From: an uncultured Caldilineaceae bacterium
GTDB taxonomy: Bacteria > Chloroflexota > Anaerolineae > Caldilineales > Caldilineaceae
Length of the DNA: 64,000 bases
Direction of reading: 5' to 3'
Assembly: GCA_951812725.1 (NCBI GenBank)
Contig: OX638330.1
Span: forward strand, 62,001-126,000
Shown here: one piece after another, positions 34,569-46,789 of the stretch
Numbering within the stretch: position 1 is the stretch's first letter
Layout: each line of letters opens with the position of its first letter
Position numbers and translations under genes: made by a program
Notes under the pieces: generated by a model
The model's input: only the letters and a program-made list of their open reading frames with translations
Database searches by the model: none
Told to the model about the DNA's origin: nothing

Positions 34569-36098
34569 ATGGCAGTTCAGACTGAGGAACTGACCCAGGA
34601 ATTTACCGACCGGCTCAAACAACAGATCCTCAACTTCAAGCCGGCCCCCAGCCGTGTGGATGTGGGCGAAGTCGTAGAAGTCGGTGACGGCATCGCCATC
34701 ATTTCCGGCCTCCAAGGGGTCATGGCGAGTGAGTTGGTCGAATTCACCAAAACCGGTGTACTCGGTATCGCCCAGAACCTGAACACCGATTCCGTCGGTA
34801 TCATCATCATGGGCGAATACACCGAGATCGAAGAGGGTGACCTGGTGCGCAGCACCGGCCGCTTGGCTTCCGTCCCCGTCGGCGATTCGCTGATCGGCCG
34901 CGTTGTCAACGCCGTCGGTCAACCCCTCGATGGCAAGGGCCCTATTGACGCAACCGACACCCGCCCGGTGGAGCGCATCGCCCCCGGCGTCGTCCTGCGC
35001 AAAGGGGTGGACACCCCCGTCGAAACCGGCGTAACCGTTGTCGATGCCCTCATCCCCATCGGTCGCGGCCAGCGGGAACTGATCATCGGCGACCGCCAGA
35101 CCGGCAAAACCGCCCTCGCCATCGATACCATAATCAACCAAAAGGGCAAGGACCTGATCTGCATCTACGTCGCCATCGGTCAGAAGCAATCTACCGTGGC
35201 GCAGGTGGTGGGCATCTTGGAAAATCACGGCGCCATGGATCACACAATCGTCGTGACCGCATCCGCCGCTGACCCGGCCGCCCTCCAGTTCCTCGCGCCC
35301 TACGCAGGTTGCGCAATGGGCGAAGAATTCATGGAGCAGGGCCGCGACGCGCTGATTGTCTACGACGATCTCTCCAAACACGCCCAGGCCTATCGCCAGG
35401 TATCGCTGTTGCTGCGGCGTCCCCCTGGCCGCGAGGCCTACCCCGGCGATGTCTTCTATCTGCACAGCCGCCTGCTCGAACGGGCCGCTCGTATGGATGA
35501 GGAGTTCGGCGGCGGCAGCCTGACCGCGCTCCCAGTCATCGAAACCCAGGCCGGCGACGTGTCCGCTTACATTCCCACCAACGTCATTTCAATCACCGAC
35601 GGCCAGATCTTCCTTGAGGGCGACCTCTTCTACGCCGGTATTCGACCTGCCATGAACGTCGGCCTTTCCGTTAGCCGCGTGGGCAGTTCCGCCCAGACCA
35701 GGGCGATGAAAGGCGTGGCCGGCCGCCTCAAACTGGAGTTCAGCCAGTTCCGCGAGCTGGCCGCATTTGCCCAGTTCGGCTCCGACCTCGACGCGTCAAC
35801 CCAGCGCCAGCTCAACCGCGGCCAGCGCATTCAGGAAGCCCTGAAGCAGCCCCAATACGAGCCTTTGCAGTTGGACAAACAGGTCATGAGTCTCTTCGCC
35901 GTGACCAACGGCTATGTCGACGAGGTCGCCGTCACCGATGTGAAGCGCTGGGAACTGGAAATGCACGCCTACATGGATGCCAACCATCCGGAAATCGGGC
36001 AGACCGTCCTGCGCTCACAAGATATACCCGATGAGTCGCTCGATTCGCTGCGCCTGGCCCTGGAGACGTTCAACAGTAACTGGAGTGGCTCAGAATAA
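34569..36098 (+). CDS. atpA: F1Fo ATP synthase subunit alpha
   Basis: The protein has 509 aa, standard length. It is the non-catalytic nucleotide-binding subunit of F1. [14 protein letters not shown] (P-loop), the [20 protein letters not shown] lead-in and the conserved [17 protein letters not shown] (alpha signature) are present. AAAGGA lies 9 nt upstream of the ATG. The 94-bp spacer before it ends in AACTGAAAACTTACAATAAAG and holds no gene. Confidence 0.98.
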   Translation: MAVQTEELTQEFTDRLKQQILNFKPAPSRVDVGEVVEVGDGIAIISGLQGVMASELVEFTKTGVLGIAQNLNTDSVGIIIMGEYTEIEEGDLVRSTGRLASVPVGDSLIGRVVNAVGQPLDGKGPIDATDTRPVERIAPGVVLRKGVDTPVETGVTVVDALIPIGRGQRELIIGDRQTGKTALAIDTIINQKGKDLICIYVAIGQKQSTVAQVVGILENHGAMDHTIVVTASAADPAALQFLAPYAGCAMGEEFMEQGRDALIVYDDLSKHAQAYRQVSLLLRRPPGREAYPGDVFYLHSRLLERAARMDEEFGGGSLTALPVIETQAGDVSAYIPTNVISITDGQIFLEGDLFYAGIRPAMNVGLSVSRVGSSAQTRAMKGVAGRLKLEFSQFRELAAFAQFGSDLDASTQRQLNRGQRIQEALKQPQYEPLQLDKQVMSLFAVTNGYVDEVAVTDVKRWELEMHAYMDANHPEIGQTVLRSQDIPDESLDSLRLALETFNSNWSGSE

Positions 36099-36110
36099 AC
36101 CAGAGATCAA

Positions 36111-36162
36111 TTGTCAGTGACCAGTCAATTAACCTGGTAGCCAGCTACTGATCACTGCAGTT
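36111..36162. repeat. CACTGCAG-type repeat between atpA and atpG
   Basis: GTCAGTGACCAGTCAATTAA, then CTACTGATCACTGCAGTT, immediately precedes GAGGAGG, the atpG ribosome binding site. Confidence 0.7.
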
Positions 36163-36173
36163 GAGGAGGCATA

Positions 36174-38507
<2,334 letters not shown>

Positions 38508-38508
<1 letters not shown>

Positions 38509-38945
38509 TGACGATACAGGTCGAAATCGTAACCCCCAGTCGACAGCTGTACAGTGGTGCTGTCGAGATGATCACCTTGCCCGGCGTCGAGGGCGATATG
38601 GGTGTATTGGCTGGTCATGCCCCTCTGCTGACGACGCTGAATATCGGTGAAATCACGCTGCACAGCGACGACGGCGAACCCGATTACATCGCGGTCAGTG
38701 GCGGCGTAGTCGAAGTGCGGCCCGATAAGGTGATCGTGCTGGCCCGCTCGGCTGAGCGCGCTGACGAAATCGACATCGCCCGCGCCGAAGAAGCCCTGCA
38801 ACGCGCCGAAGAGGCGCTCAGCACCCGCTCGCCCGAAGAGCGCCAACCCGTAGAAGTCGCCTACCGCCGCAGCCAGTTGAGGCTAAAGGTCGCCCGCCGT
38901 CGCCGCCGCACCCGTCCAGGTGTCTTCGTGGAGGACGAAGGGTAG
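38508..38945 (+). CDS. atpC: F1Fo ATP synthase subunit epsilon
   Basis: The protein has 145 aa. The N-terminal beta-sandwich (ITLPGVEGDMGVLAGHAPLL) is typical. The C-terminal helices are Arg/Glu-rich (IARAEEALQRAEEAL), as needed for the inhibitory domain. It is translationally coupled to atpD and followed by a strong terminator. Confidence 0.96.
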
Positions 38946-38973
38946 CGCATCGTCTCGCAGTAAAAGAATTCAA

Positions 38974-39009
38974 GCCGGGTCTTCGCACATGAAGACCCGG
39001 CCTTTTTGT
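38974..39009 (+). terminator. Intrinsic terminator of the ATP synthase operon
   Basis: GCCGGGTCTTC (38974-38984) pairs perfectly with GAAGACCCGGC (38991-39001) around a 6-nt loop, followed by CTTTTTGTT. It ends the atp operon 29 bp after atpC. Confidence 0.95.
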
Positions 39010-39150
39010 TATGTGTATCCGTCCACTGGTATCTGCCTGTGTTCCTGGACATGACCAAAACGAATCGTTAGGATTTTCTCGCGTGCGGGTAGATAATGGC
39101 ATACACAGCGCAAGTCACAGGGAATGGCAGATCAGAAGAGGAGACGCACT

Positions 39151-40080
39151 ATGGATCGCAAGAATATCCATGACTGGCTGCGGGGCCCCGTAGTGGCCGT
39201 CGCGACTCCGTTCAAAGAAGACTTTTTACTCGATTTGGCCGCCTTGCAAGACAATATCCGCTTCATGATCGATGGCGGCGTCACCACCGGCGACGGCGTC
39301 CTTTTGGTCGGCGCCGCAGGCGGCGAGTTTCCAAGCCTCAATCCGGATGAGCGCAAAGCGGTCATGGACGCCTCGCTCGAAGCTGCCCAGGGCCAGGTGC
39401 CTATCATGACCAGTATTCAGCACACCGATTTCCGGGTCATCCTCGAACTCGCCATCTACGCTGAAGAGGTCGGCGTCGCCGCCGCCCAGTTGGGTCAACT
39501 CTACTACTACCCTTCCACCGAGCGCGATATCTACAACCTCTTCAAACTGGTTTCCGACCACTCCAGTGTAACCCTCATGGTCTACCACACGCCCTGGGAC
39601 GGCATCCACATGAGCCGCGAACTGCTGGACCGGCTGACGTCGATCCCCACCGTCGGCGCAATCAAGTGGGCCTCAGCCGATATGGCGCTCTTCCGTGACA
39701 CGATAATGGCGTTCAAAGACACGGTGGTAATGGTCGACAACGAGGGCCATCACGTACTCAGCCATATGTATGGCTCCAGAGCGTTCGTCACCCACCTCAG
39801 CGGATTCTGGCCGCAGTACCCCAGCAAGATTTGGCGCCAGTTGGAAGCGGGAAAATACGACGACGCACACGCAACGCTTGCTGCGTTCAAGTGGAAGTGG
39901 TCGGCTTGGGTCGAGCAGGCAGTCAAACATACCGAGGGCGAGGGACCGTTCATCAAGGCAGCGATGGAAGCAGTTGGCCTCAAAGTCGGCCCGCCGCGTC
40001 CGCCCTATACACGGCTGTCATCCCAACTCCTTGCCGATCTGCGCACCCTCTTCCGCGAGGCGGGCGTGCCCCGAGTCTGA
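39151..40080 (+). CDS. DapA/NanA-family aldolase-lyase (dihydrodipicolinate synthase family)
   Basis: The protein has 309 aa. This class I aldolase TIM barrel has the Schiff-base Lys K172 in GAIKWASAD and the catalytic Tyr Y145 in LMVYHTPWDG. A GGEFPSLNPDERK loop replaces the GTTGE-S-L motif of true DapA, so it is a family member rather than assured dihydrodipicolinate synthase. The start at 39151 is chosen because AGAGGAG lies 7 nt upstream; an in-frame ATG at 39124 lies before that site. An Asp-box sialidase-like gene and a Dpp-type transporter lie convergently downstream, which makes a sugar-acid lyase role worth considering. Confidence 0.82.
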   Translation: MDRKNIHDWLRGPVVAVATPFKEDFLLDLAALQDNIRFMIDGGVTTGDGVLLVGAAGGEFPSLNPDERKAVMDASLEAAQGQVPIMTSIQHTDFRVILELAIYAEEVGVAAAQLGQLYYYPSTERDIYNLFKLVSDHSSVTLMVYHTPWDGIHMSRELLDRLTSIPTVGAIKWASADMALFRDTIMAFKDTVVMVDNEGHHVLSHMYGSRAFVTHLSGFWPQYPSKIWRQLEAGKYDDAHATLAAFKWKWSAWVEQAVKHTEGEGPFIKAAMEAVGLKVGPPRPPYTRLSSQLLADLRTLFREAGVPRV

Positions 40081-40226
40081 ACCAGTGGTTCGGCTCTCTC
40101 ATGCCATCTTCGCGTAGCCTGCGCACGGCCCATCCACGATAGCCGTCTCTTTCCCCACTGTCCGGACAGCCGGGCCCCCTCATGCAGCCAGTGCAGACGC
40201 ACTGCCACCCTGTCCTTCGTATCAGC

Positions 40227-41201
40227 CTAACTCCTTTCAGGTGTCAGCGCCCGCGGATTCAAAGCGTCGTTGAGGCCATCGCCGAAGAAGTTGAAGGCGA
40301 TGATTGCCAGCATCAACAGGATACCCGGCATCAGCACCAAATGGGGATAGTAGCGCCACTGTCCCATGCTCAGCACAATCATGTTTCCCCAGCTGGCCCC
40401 TGGCGGCTGGATGCCGATGCCAATGAAACTGAGGCTCGACTCGTACATCATCGCGCCGCCAAAGCTGCTGCTCAAAGCCACGATCACCGGGCCAATTGCG
40501 TTTGGCACAAGATGCCGCAATATGACCCAGCGTTCCTTTGCCCCCACACAGCGGGCAGCCAGGACGAAATCAGTCGCTCGCAACGTCAGCACCTGACCGC
40601 GGATCAGGCGGCCGATACCAGCCCAGCCAATCATGGACAGTGAGCCAAACACAACCAGGTAATCAATATAGACCGTGTTTTCTGCGAGAAAGCCGATTCC
40701 CTGCGTTGTCTCAAGCTCCCGCGCCAGCCGCAGCACCCATGGCCTCAGGGTGGACGCCAGCAGCATTGCCACCAGAATGTGGGGAAAGCTGTCGAACAGA
40801 TCAACGATGCGCACAAACACAGCATCGGTAAGTCCCCCGCGATAGGCCGCCAGCGTGCCGAAGAGAATACCGATCAAATAGGAAATAGAGGTGCTTACGA
40901 CAGCCACCATGATCGCCGTCCGTCCACCCCATAGGAGGCGCGACAGCATGTCACGCCCCAATTCGTCAGTGCCCAGCAAATGCTCGCGGCTTGGCCCCTG
41001 ATTGTACGCCCGCAAATCCTGCTCAAGATAATCCTGCGGCGCCACATAGGGCCCGAAAATGCCGATAAAAAAGATGAAAATGATGACAAAAAGGCTGATC
41101 ATCGCCAACCTGTTGGCAACCAGCTTGCGCACGGCATCGCGAACCAGGCTGCGTTCCTCGTGGCGAAACAGTTGGCTGGCGGAGGAAGCCTCACTGTACA
41201 C
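40227..41201 (-). CDS. ABC transporter permease, DppC/OppC type
   Basis: The protein has 324 aa. The N-terminal OppC-type segment (LVANRLAMISLFVIIFIFFIG) is followed by the GTDELGRDMLSRLLWGGR motif typical of DppC. The binding-protein-dependent transport domain ends with a DGLNDALNPR signature. It partners with the DppB-type permease encoded immediately upstream (2-bp gap). It should import peptides, nickel or glycosides, depending on the binding protein. Confidence 0.93.
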   Translation of the reverse strand: MYSEASSASQLFRHEERSLVRDAVRKLVANRLAMISLFVIIFIFFIGIFGPYVAPQDYLEQDLRAYNQGPSREHLLGTDELGRDMLSRLLWGGRTAIMVAVVSTSISYLIGILFGTLAAYRGGLTDAVFVRIVDLFDSFPHILVAMLLASTLRPWVLRLARELETTQGIGFLAENTVYIDYLVVFGSLSMIGWAGIGRLIRGQVLTLRATDFVLAARCVGAKERWVILRHLVPNAIGPVIVALSSSFGGAMMYESSLSFIGIGIQPPGASWGNMIVLSMGQWRYYPHLVLMPGILLMLAIIAFNFFGDGLNDALNPRALTPERS

Positions 41202-41203
41202 GA

Positions 41204-42160
41204 CTAAGCCTCCTCAACCCGTCTGCCCAGTCGAACTCGCGGGTCGACCAACCCATAGGAAATATCGAGCACCAGATTTAAGGACATTGCAATAATCGCC
41301 GCCACCACCGTCGTCGCCAGGATGACAGGAAAGTCTCGCGCCACGAAGGATTGAAAACTCAGGGCGCCGTAACCCGGAATGTTAAAAACGCGTTCCACGA
41401 AAATAGAGCCCTGCAGGATCCCCCCAAATAGCCCCACGCCGACCGACAACAAGGGCGTCAGGATGTGGCGAAATATATGCCTCCAGATGACCATCCGTCG
41501 CGGCAGCCCCTTGGCGTAGGCCGTGCGCACATAGTCCTGTCGGATGACCTCCAACACTGCGCTCCGCGCCTGACGCACGATCCCCATCAACGGCCCCACC
41601 GCAATACAGAATGCCGGCAGCAAAATCCGCACGTCAAATATACCGCCCCAGCCGATTGGGTTCTTCAGAACAGGGATCACCAGCACGAACAGAATCATTA
41701 GCATCGGCGCCAATACAAAGGTTGGGATCGAGGACACAACCACCGACGCCGACACAATCGCGTAGTCAACCAGCGTATTCTGTCGCAGAGCCGCGAAGAT
41801 CCCCAGCGGAATGCCCGTCCCTACCGTTATCAGAAAAGCCACGAAGCCGAGTTGCACACTGACCGGCAGCGCTCGCCGGATCATCACCTCGATGGGGCGG
41901 CCGCCGGCCCAGATCGACTTGCCGAACGTGCCCCGCACGAGACCGGTGACGTAGTCGCCGAACTGCACCAGGAACGGGCGGTCCAGCCCATATTGCCTGC
42001 GCAAGGCTTCATAAGCTTCCTCACTCAACCTGCCTTGCTGCTCCAAAAAGACACTGACCGGGTCGCCAGGACCGAAATAGGTCAGGGCAAAGGCGATGAA
42101 GATGCCAACCAGTAGCGTCGGCACGATTGCACCCAGGCGCCTGATGAAATAGCCGATCAT
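41204..42160 (-). CDS. ABC transporter permease, DppB/OppB type
   Basis: The protein has 318 aa. The opening MIGYFIRRLGAIVPTLLVG and the FGPGDPVSVFLEQQG loop are hallmarks of DppB. The EAA-like loop is RTAYAKGLPRRMVIWRHIFR, and IPGYGALSFQS lies near the end. With the downstream DppC-type protein it forms the membrane channel. No OppD/OppF-type ATPase gene lies in the window. Confidence 0.94.
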   Translation of the reverse strand: MIGYFIRRLGAIVPTLLVGIFIAFALTYFGPGDPVSVFLEQQGRLSEEAYEALRRQYGLDRPFLVQFGDYVTGLVRGTFGKSIWAGGRPIEVMIRRALPVSVQLGFVAFLITVGTGIPLGIFAALRQNTLVDYAIVSASVVVSSIPTFVLAPMLMILFVLVIPVLKNPIGWGGIFDVRILLPAFCIAVGPLMGIVRQARSAVLEVIRQDYVRTAYAKGLPRRMVIWRHIFRHILTPLLSVGVGLFGGILQGSIFVERVFNIPGYGALSFQSFVARDFPVILATTVVAAIIAMSLNLVLDISYGLVDPRVRLGRRVEEA

Positions 42161-42292
42161 GCCCTTTCACCGCCGATGTTTGGCGCCAACGACCCGCAGA
42201 CCCCGCGACAAGCCGTGAAGAATCCACTCTTGCAGTATCTATTGCCAGCAGCGCGGCCAGAAGCCTTGATCGTATCCTCCCAACATTCGGAC

Positions 42293-43354
42293 CTATTTTC
42301 CGTAAAACCAGTCGATTCCGATGCGTGCCACGTAAATGCCGTCCCGTTTATGGTAGCTGACCAGCGCAATATCGTTCACAAAGGTCAGACTCGGATAGCC
42401 ATAGTCGTCGACCGGATCAGAACCGATCGCGCGTTCGTGGATCCAGGCGCGGCCTTCATCCGTAGAGACTGCCGAGACGAATGGCGTCCGCAGTCTGTTC
42501 TTCGTGTCCGTCGAACGCAGCAGAATCAGGTCGCCGGTAGATGGGATCCGCTTGACATTGAGCGCCGACGAGTTGCTGGAGAGCTTCAAACCGCGCACAT
42601 GCTCGTCTGGCGACCAGGTAACCCCCTCGTCGTCGGAGTAGGATCGGACAATATATCCGCTGTACGTCCGGCACAGCATCATCAAGCGGCCGTCACGCAA
42701 AGGGACCACGTGTGGCTCCTGCGCCTCAACCGGCAGCGTATCGACGACGTTCTCCGACTGATGCCAGGAATAACCGTCGTCGTCGGAGTAAAAAACCATG
42801 CTCACGAAGCCGCGGTGGTCACCGCCTTCCTCCTTGATCTCCCGCTCGCAAGGGGCGAGAATCCGACCGGAGGGCAGTTGGATAAGCTTGTCGTTGAAGA
42901 CATGATTGGTGCCGGCGTGGGGCGTGACGATCAGCTGATCGCCCCACGTTTCCCCGTCGTCGGTCGAGCGACGGTAGTAGGTGTGCGCGTACCGCGGCAG
43001 CGACCCGGCAAAGTAAATGTAGGACAAGAGCAGCTGGCCGTTCGCCAAGCGCAGGAAACTGGGGTGCCAGTATCCCTCATCCTTGCGAGTTGGCCTTGGG
43101 CGGCCAATCAGTAGGAACGGTTCACCCCAGCTCTTGCCCTGGTCACTTGAGAACCGTCCCATGATGTCACCAACGGTAATGCTATCAACAGGGCTGTCAT
43201 CGTTGCAAGTGTAGGATAGCAATAGTCGTCCATCATCGAACTCTGTGATATCGCCCACATTCCCGCGATAGCCGAACCTTTCCCTCGGCAACTTCACCAC
43301 ATGCACATCTTCGAAGACTGCGCCCGAGATGTCTGCAGATCGACCTGCTTGCAT
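42293..43354 (-). CDS. Asp-box (BNR) sialidase-like beta-propeller protein
   Basis: The protein has 353 aa from the ATG at 43354, chosen for AAGGAG 7 nt upstream. The frame is open further upstream but overlaps the binding-protein gene. Asp boxes SSDQGKSW, STDDGETW, SDDDGYSW, SDDEGVTW and STDEGRAW recur at blade intervals, defining a sialidase-type six-bladed propeller. No classical RIP motif or signal peptide is seen, so true sialidase activity is uncertain. It lies between the binding lipoprotein and the permease genes, as if its product processes the imported compound in the cytosol. Confidence 0.82.
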   Translation of the reverse strand: MQAGRSADISGAVFEDVHVVKLPRERFGYRGNVGDITEFDDGRLLLSYTCNDDSPVDSITVGDIMGRFSSDQGKSWGEPFLLIGRPRPTRKDEGYWHPSFLRLANGQLLLSYIYFAGSLPRYAHTYYRRSTDDGETWGDQLIVTPHAGTNHVFNDKLIQLPSGRILAPCEREIKEEGGDHRGFVSMVFYSDDDGYSWHQSENVVDTLPVEAQEPHVVPLRDGRLMMLCRTYSGYIVRSYSDDEGVTWSPDEHVRGLKLSSNSSALNVKRIPSTGDLILLRSTDTKNRLRTPFVSAVSTDEGRAWIHERAIGSDPVDDYGYPSLTFVNDIALVSYHKRDGIYVARIGIDWFYGK

Positions 43355-43439
43355 TGTAAATCTCCTTCGCTCTTGCCCTCGTCGCTGCCGCGGCAGCGGT
43401 GCAGAAAAGCCAGCTCTCTCCACCGCTGCCGTACAGTCG

Positions 43440-45149
43440 TTACTCCTCGGCGATGTACATGTATTCGGAATTGATCCAACGGAAAGTGGGATCGAAGACA
43501 ACACCCTTTACGTTCGGCCTCACCAGGAACCTGCCTTCTGGCCAGTAGAGCGGGATCATCCAGTACTCACCCCAGACGACGTCCACAAACTCCGACCAGG
43601 CTTGAATGCGCGCGGCCTCATCTGGATTCGATTCTATTTCCGCCAGCAGCGCGTCGGTACGTTCATCACCCCAATGCGTATGACGCGTAGAGATGAAAGA
43701 ATCGCTGGCGAAGTTGTATGAACCCCAAGCCTGGGCATCCATGGAGAAGGTTTCATAGCCATCCTCCCAGATCTGGTACTTCTCTCTTTCAGCCTGCTCC
43801 ATACTGGAAGCGACGGTGATCTGGATCTCGATGCCGGTCGCATCGGCCACCATCTGCTGGATCGCCTGGGCTACCTGTGCCCATTCGGGGTCAGGATAGC
43901 GGGACCAGTACAGGACTGGGGGCACGTTTTCGGCACTGCCGTAAGAAGAATCGGCTACGGCCTGCCTGGCGCGTTCCGGATCCGGTTGCCAATACCCTGG
44001 CCGGTCTTCGCGGGAGAAAGGCCCGGCAGGGATGATACCAGTCGCCCGCCGTTGCAGGTTGCGATAGACCGTCTCATGAATCAGGTCCAGATCGATCGAG
44101 TAAAAGATGGCTTCGCGGATCTTGGGATCGTTGGTCGGTACCGCCGCGAGGTCAAATTCGAGCCACTGCAAGCCGGCAATGCCGAAGGTCTGCACATGGT
44201 CATGCAGGGGATGGTTGGAATCGTTCATAAACTGGGCGAAATCAGCGGTCGAAGGCATGGCGATGTCCAACTCGCCACTTTCGTAGAGCACCAACTGGGT
44301 CTGCCGGTCCTGTATGCCCTTGAACGTCATCTTCTGCAGCAGGGCCTGGGGTCCCAGTACGTAGTGGGGGTTGGGCACCAGCACGCTCACGTCCTCTTCC
44401 GGATCGAACGATTCCACCATGAAGGGACCAATGCCCCCACAGAAGCCGGAATGTTCATGCCAAGGCACTTCCGCCGTACCGAGTCTGATCTGCGCCGGGT
44501 CGAGAAGGCCCCAGGCGCCCAGGTTGCCCGAGGAAGTGACGTCGATGAATGCCGGTGTCACGCCCTTCAGTTTGACCTGCAGCGTGTGGTCATCCAGAAC
44601 GACCAAGCCGCTGATCGCGGCATCGCCCTGCTGGTCAAAGTCCCACGGGCCCACGTCCGCGGTTGCCTCAAGGAATTCGTCAATGCCTTCCACCATGTAC
44701 CAGGCGTAATCCTTGGCCCACTTGAACTGGATATTGAGCCACTCCCAGCCCCACTTGACATCCTGGGCCGTAACTGGTTCACCTGTACACCACTTCAAAT
44801 CGGAACGGAGGTTGAAGGTGTAGACTGTGCCATCGTCGCTGACATCCCATGAGTCGGCGGCCCATGGGCGGACGCTGCCGTCAGGATTGCGTTCCAAAAG
44901 TCCACCGCCCATGACAAGACCGCCATCATACCAGGAACCCTCAGTGAAGTGGCCCGAAAAATAGAAGACCCTGCCCATGGTCAGTTCCTGGTTGGCGGCC
45001 ATGTCGGCCGGTTTCGCCGGGTCGGTCGAGGCGGAATCGGAGGCCGACGCCTCCTGCGGCGCTGCGGCGGGAACTGCTGCGGGGGCACACGCGCTGAGCA
45101 GAATCGACAGAATGACGATCAGATTGGCTAACCTAAGATACTTTCCCAT
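43440..45149 (-). CDS. Peptide/nickel-type ABC substrate-binding lipoprotein (SBP family 5)
   Basis: The protein has 569 aa. A lipobox, LLSAC (Cys21), follows a short signal helix, then an Ala/Ser-rich linker. The family-5 binding domain shows PDGSVRPWAADSWDVSDDGTVYTF-like architecture and a C-terminal WPEGRFLVRPNVKGVVF. Bound ligands in this family are oligopeptides, nickel chelates or oligosaccharides. AAGGAGG lies 8 nt upstream of the ATG. It presumably feeds the DppB/DppC permeases two genes downstream. Confidence 0.92.
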   Translation of the reverse strand: MGKYLRLANLIVILSILLSACAPAAVPAAAPQEASASDSASTDPAKPADMAANQELTMGRVFYFSGHFTEGSWYDGGLVMGGGLLERNPDGSVRPWAADSWDVSDDGTVYTFNLRSDLKWCTGEPVTAQDVKWGWEWLNIQFKWAKDYAWYMVEGIDEFLEATADVGPWDFDQQGDAAISGLVVLDDHTLQVKLKGVTPAFIDVTSSGNLGAWGLLDPAQIRLGTAEVPWHEHSGFCGGIGPFMVESFDPEEDVSVLVPNPHYVLGPQALLQKMTFKGIQDRQTQLVLYESGELDIAMPSTADFAQFMNDSNHPLHDHVQTFGIAGLQWLEFDLAAVPTNDPKIREAIFYSIDLDLIHETVYRNLQRRATGIIPAGPFSREDRPGYWQPDPERARQAVADSSYGSAENVPPVLYWSRYPDPEWAQVAQAIQQMVADATGIEIQITVASSMEQAEREKYQIWEDGYETFSMDAQAWGSYNFASDSFISTRHTHWGDERTDALLAEIESNPDEAARIQAWSEFVDVVWGEYWMIPLYWPEGRFLVRPNVKGVVFDPTFRWINSEYMYIAEE

Positions 45150-45295
45150 CAGATTTCCTCCTTGCCATTGAAAAGCCTTCAGGATGTCGAATCTGATTTA
45201 CGGGTCTACCACCTCCCTTCCCTTCATGAGTCGAAGCGATCTCCTTCCTGTTCCAACTACCAGCGCAGGGCTTCCGCCGAGCTGCGCCAGGAACC

Positions 45296-46225
45296 CTAAG
45301 CCTTCTCCCTTTCAAGCCCTTTCACGACCGGTCGTAGCGCCGCGATATGCTCCGGCCCCGTTGCGCAACACCCCCCGATGACCTGCGCGCCCATGTCGAG
45401 CCACACACGCGCAAACTCGGCATATCGGTCCGGGGGATAGTCGTCGGTCTCGATCACGTGCCACTGCCGCTTGGGGAACTCTGGCCGTTCGGACGACTGA
45501 TTGTAGCCAATGTTCGCATAGGCGCCGACCGGTCCGTCGAAGGCCGCCCGCAGCATGGGCAAAGAGGCCGAAATCTCCTCAGGTCGGCTGCACATCGGCA
45601 GAATCGCATCCACCCTGTGGCCTTCCAGGGCACGAGCCAGTTGCTCGAAAGTTTCGCCGGCAGAGTTGGTTCCTTCCAGTGTGACATGCTTTAGACCCAG
45701 GAAGATCGGCAGACCGGTCCTCGAAGCGGCCTCGACTGCCTGAACACAGTCCGCCACCGATCCCACGTATTCGAGTAAGATGATGTCCACACCCCCTGCC
45801 GCCAGCACCGCCGACTGGTCGGTGAACTCTTTCGTCAGATCCCCCCAGCCCGGCGGGGCCATGCTGCCGGCCACATACGCCTTCGGATTGAGCCGGTCGC
45901 GTGCCTCGCAGGCGATCTCCGCCGCCAAATGCGTATACGCTTCCATCCTGTCGGCCAGACCCACCATCCCCAGCCGCTCACGATTGGTCCAAAAACTGTT
46001 GGTCGTGATGATATCCGCGCCCTCGCGCAGGTAGTCTTCATGGACCTCGCGTACCAGTTCCGGCGCATCTCCCATCGCCGTCGCCGACCATGCGCCGAGA
46101 CCGCCCTCCGAGGTCACGCCCTTGGAAACGTTGACGCCGCGACGCTGCAGCTCCGACCCGGTAGCGCCGTCCAATAGCAACCGATCTCCCTCTGCCAACC
46201 GAGACTGAATGTCATCTCTATTCAT
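45296..46225 (-). CDS. Homocysteine S-methyltransferase family protein
   Basis: The protein has 309 aa. It is a zinc-dependent methyltransferase barrel. DGATGSELQRRG opens the domain; zinc ligands are Cys in LPMCSRPEE and the double Cys in VIGGCCATGPEHI. It transfers a methyl group from a donor such as S-methylmethionine or betaine to homocysteine or another thiol; the donor cannot be told. AAGGAGA lies 6-8 nt upstream of the ATG. It is the first gene of the minus-strand cluster and sits behind a strong promoter and long leader. Confidence 0.9.
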   Translation of the reverse strand: MNRDDIQSRLAEGDRLLLDGATGSELQRRGVNVSKGVTSEGGLGAWSATAMGDAPELVREVHEDYLREGADIITTNSFWTNRERLGMVGLADRMEAYTHLAAEIACEARDRLNPKAYVAGSMAPPGWGDLTKEFTDQSAVLAAGGVDIILLEYVGSVADCVQAVEAASRTGLPIFLGLKHVTLEGTNSAGETFEQLARALEGHRVDAILPMCSRPEEISASLPMLRAAFDGPVGAYANIGYNQSSERPEFPKRQWHVIETDDYPPDRYAEFARVWLDMGAQVIGGCCATGPEHIAALRPVVKGLEREKA

Positions 46226-46492
46226 GCTTCTCTCCTTTTGAAACGTTGGAAGCGCCAGTATCTGGGCCGGGGGAAGGCGTGTTTCTAATCAACCTCTGGT
46301 CCGCTGAAGCGGTAACTGCACCGCGGGATCTGGCAACCTGCTGGCCTGAATGCACCAAACCGAAGGTTATCCCAGGCCAATCGCTGCCTGCATCACAATC
46401 GAGAAGAAAGGAAAGTTTCGGCAGGGTCCTTGGTCGAATGGAGGTGACAAACCAAAACATCGGCCAGACAAGACGGCTGAGCGCCAAAACTG
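46226..46492 (-). promoter_or_regulatory. Long structured 5' leader of the homocysteine methyltransferase cluster
   Basis: About 265 nt separate the predicted transcript start from the start codon. On the minus strand the leader can form TGGCCTG/CAGGCCA (7 bp, enclosing an AACC-TTC-GGTT hairpin) and a CCGC-TTCA-GCGG hairpin further down. I do not recognise a known SAM, SAH or other riboswitch consensus. No convincing leader peptide is seen. Confidence 0.4.
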
Positions 46493-46498
46493 TGCCGT

Positions 46499-46527
46499 AG
46501 TATAAGAAATAGTATTAATTATGTCAA
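46499..46527 (-). promoter_or_regulatory. Near-consensus sigma70 promoter
   Basis: On the minus strand TTGACA (46527-46522), a 17-bp A/T-rich spacer and TATACT (46504-46499) face the homocysteine methyltransferase gene. This is one of the two best promoter matches in the window. Confidence 0.8.
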
Positions 46528-46789
46528 CGGCTGTCTGGCGAAGGGGGTGCGGATCAGGGCGGGGTGAAAATGGCAGGAGTCGATGCAAGGGGCTTGATCA
46601 GCCTGATTTCTTCGCACTCCCTTTCTTCCGCGACTGCGACCGCGGGCCAGGCAGTACTTCGCCGCTCCAAATGTACAATTCGGAGGGCGACAGCACGCAA
46701 GCTTCGGCCCGCGCTGGGGTCAGGAGATGTGAGGATCTGGCGGCAGTCGGTGAAAGCTGCGATCCCTGTCTGCCCATTTCCCCTAAATC

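Noticed and set aside
42176..43114. 312-codon plus-strand frame opposite the Asp-box protein gene
   Set aside because: It has no domain pattern and lies antisense to five well-spaced Asp boxes.
46218..46487. 89-codon minus-strand frame running through the homocysteine methyltransferase leader
   Set aside because: It has no ribosome binding site or recognisable family. It is treated as untranslated leader, though a leader peptide cannot be fully excluded.
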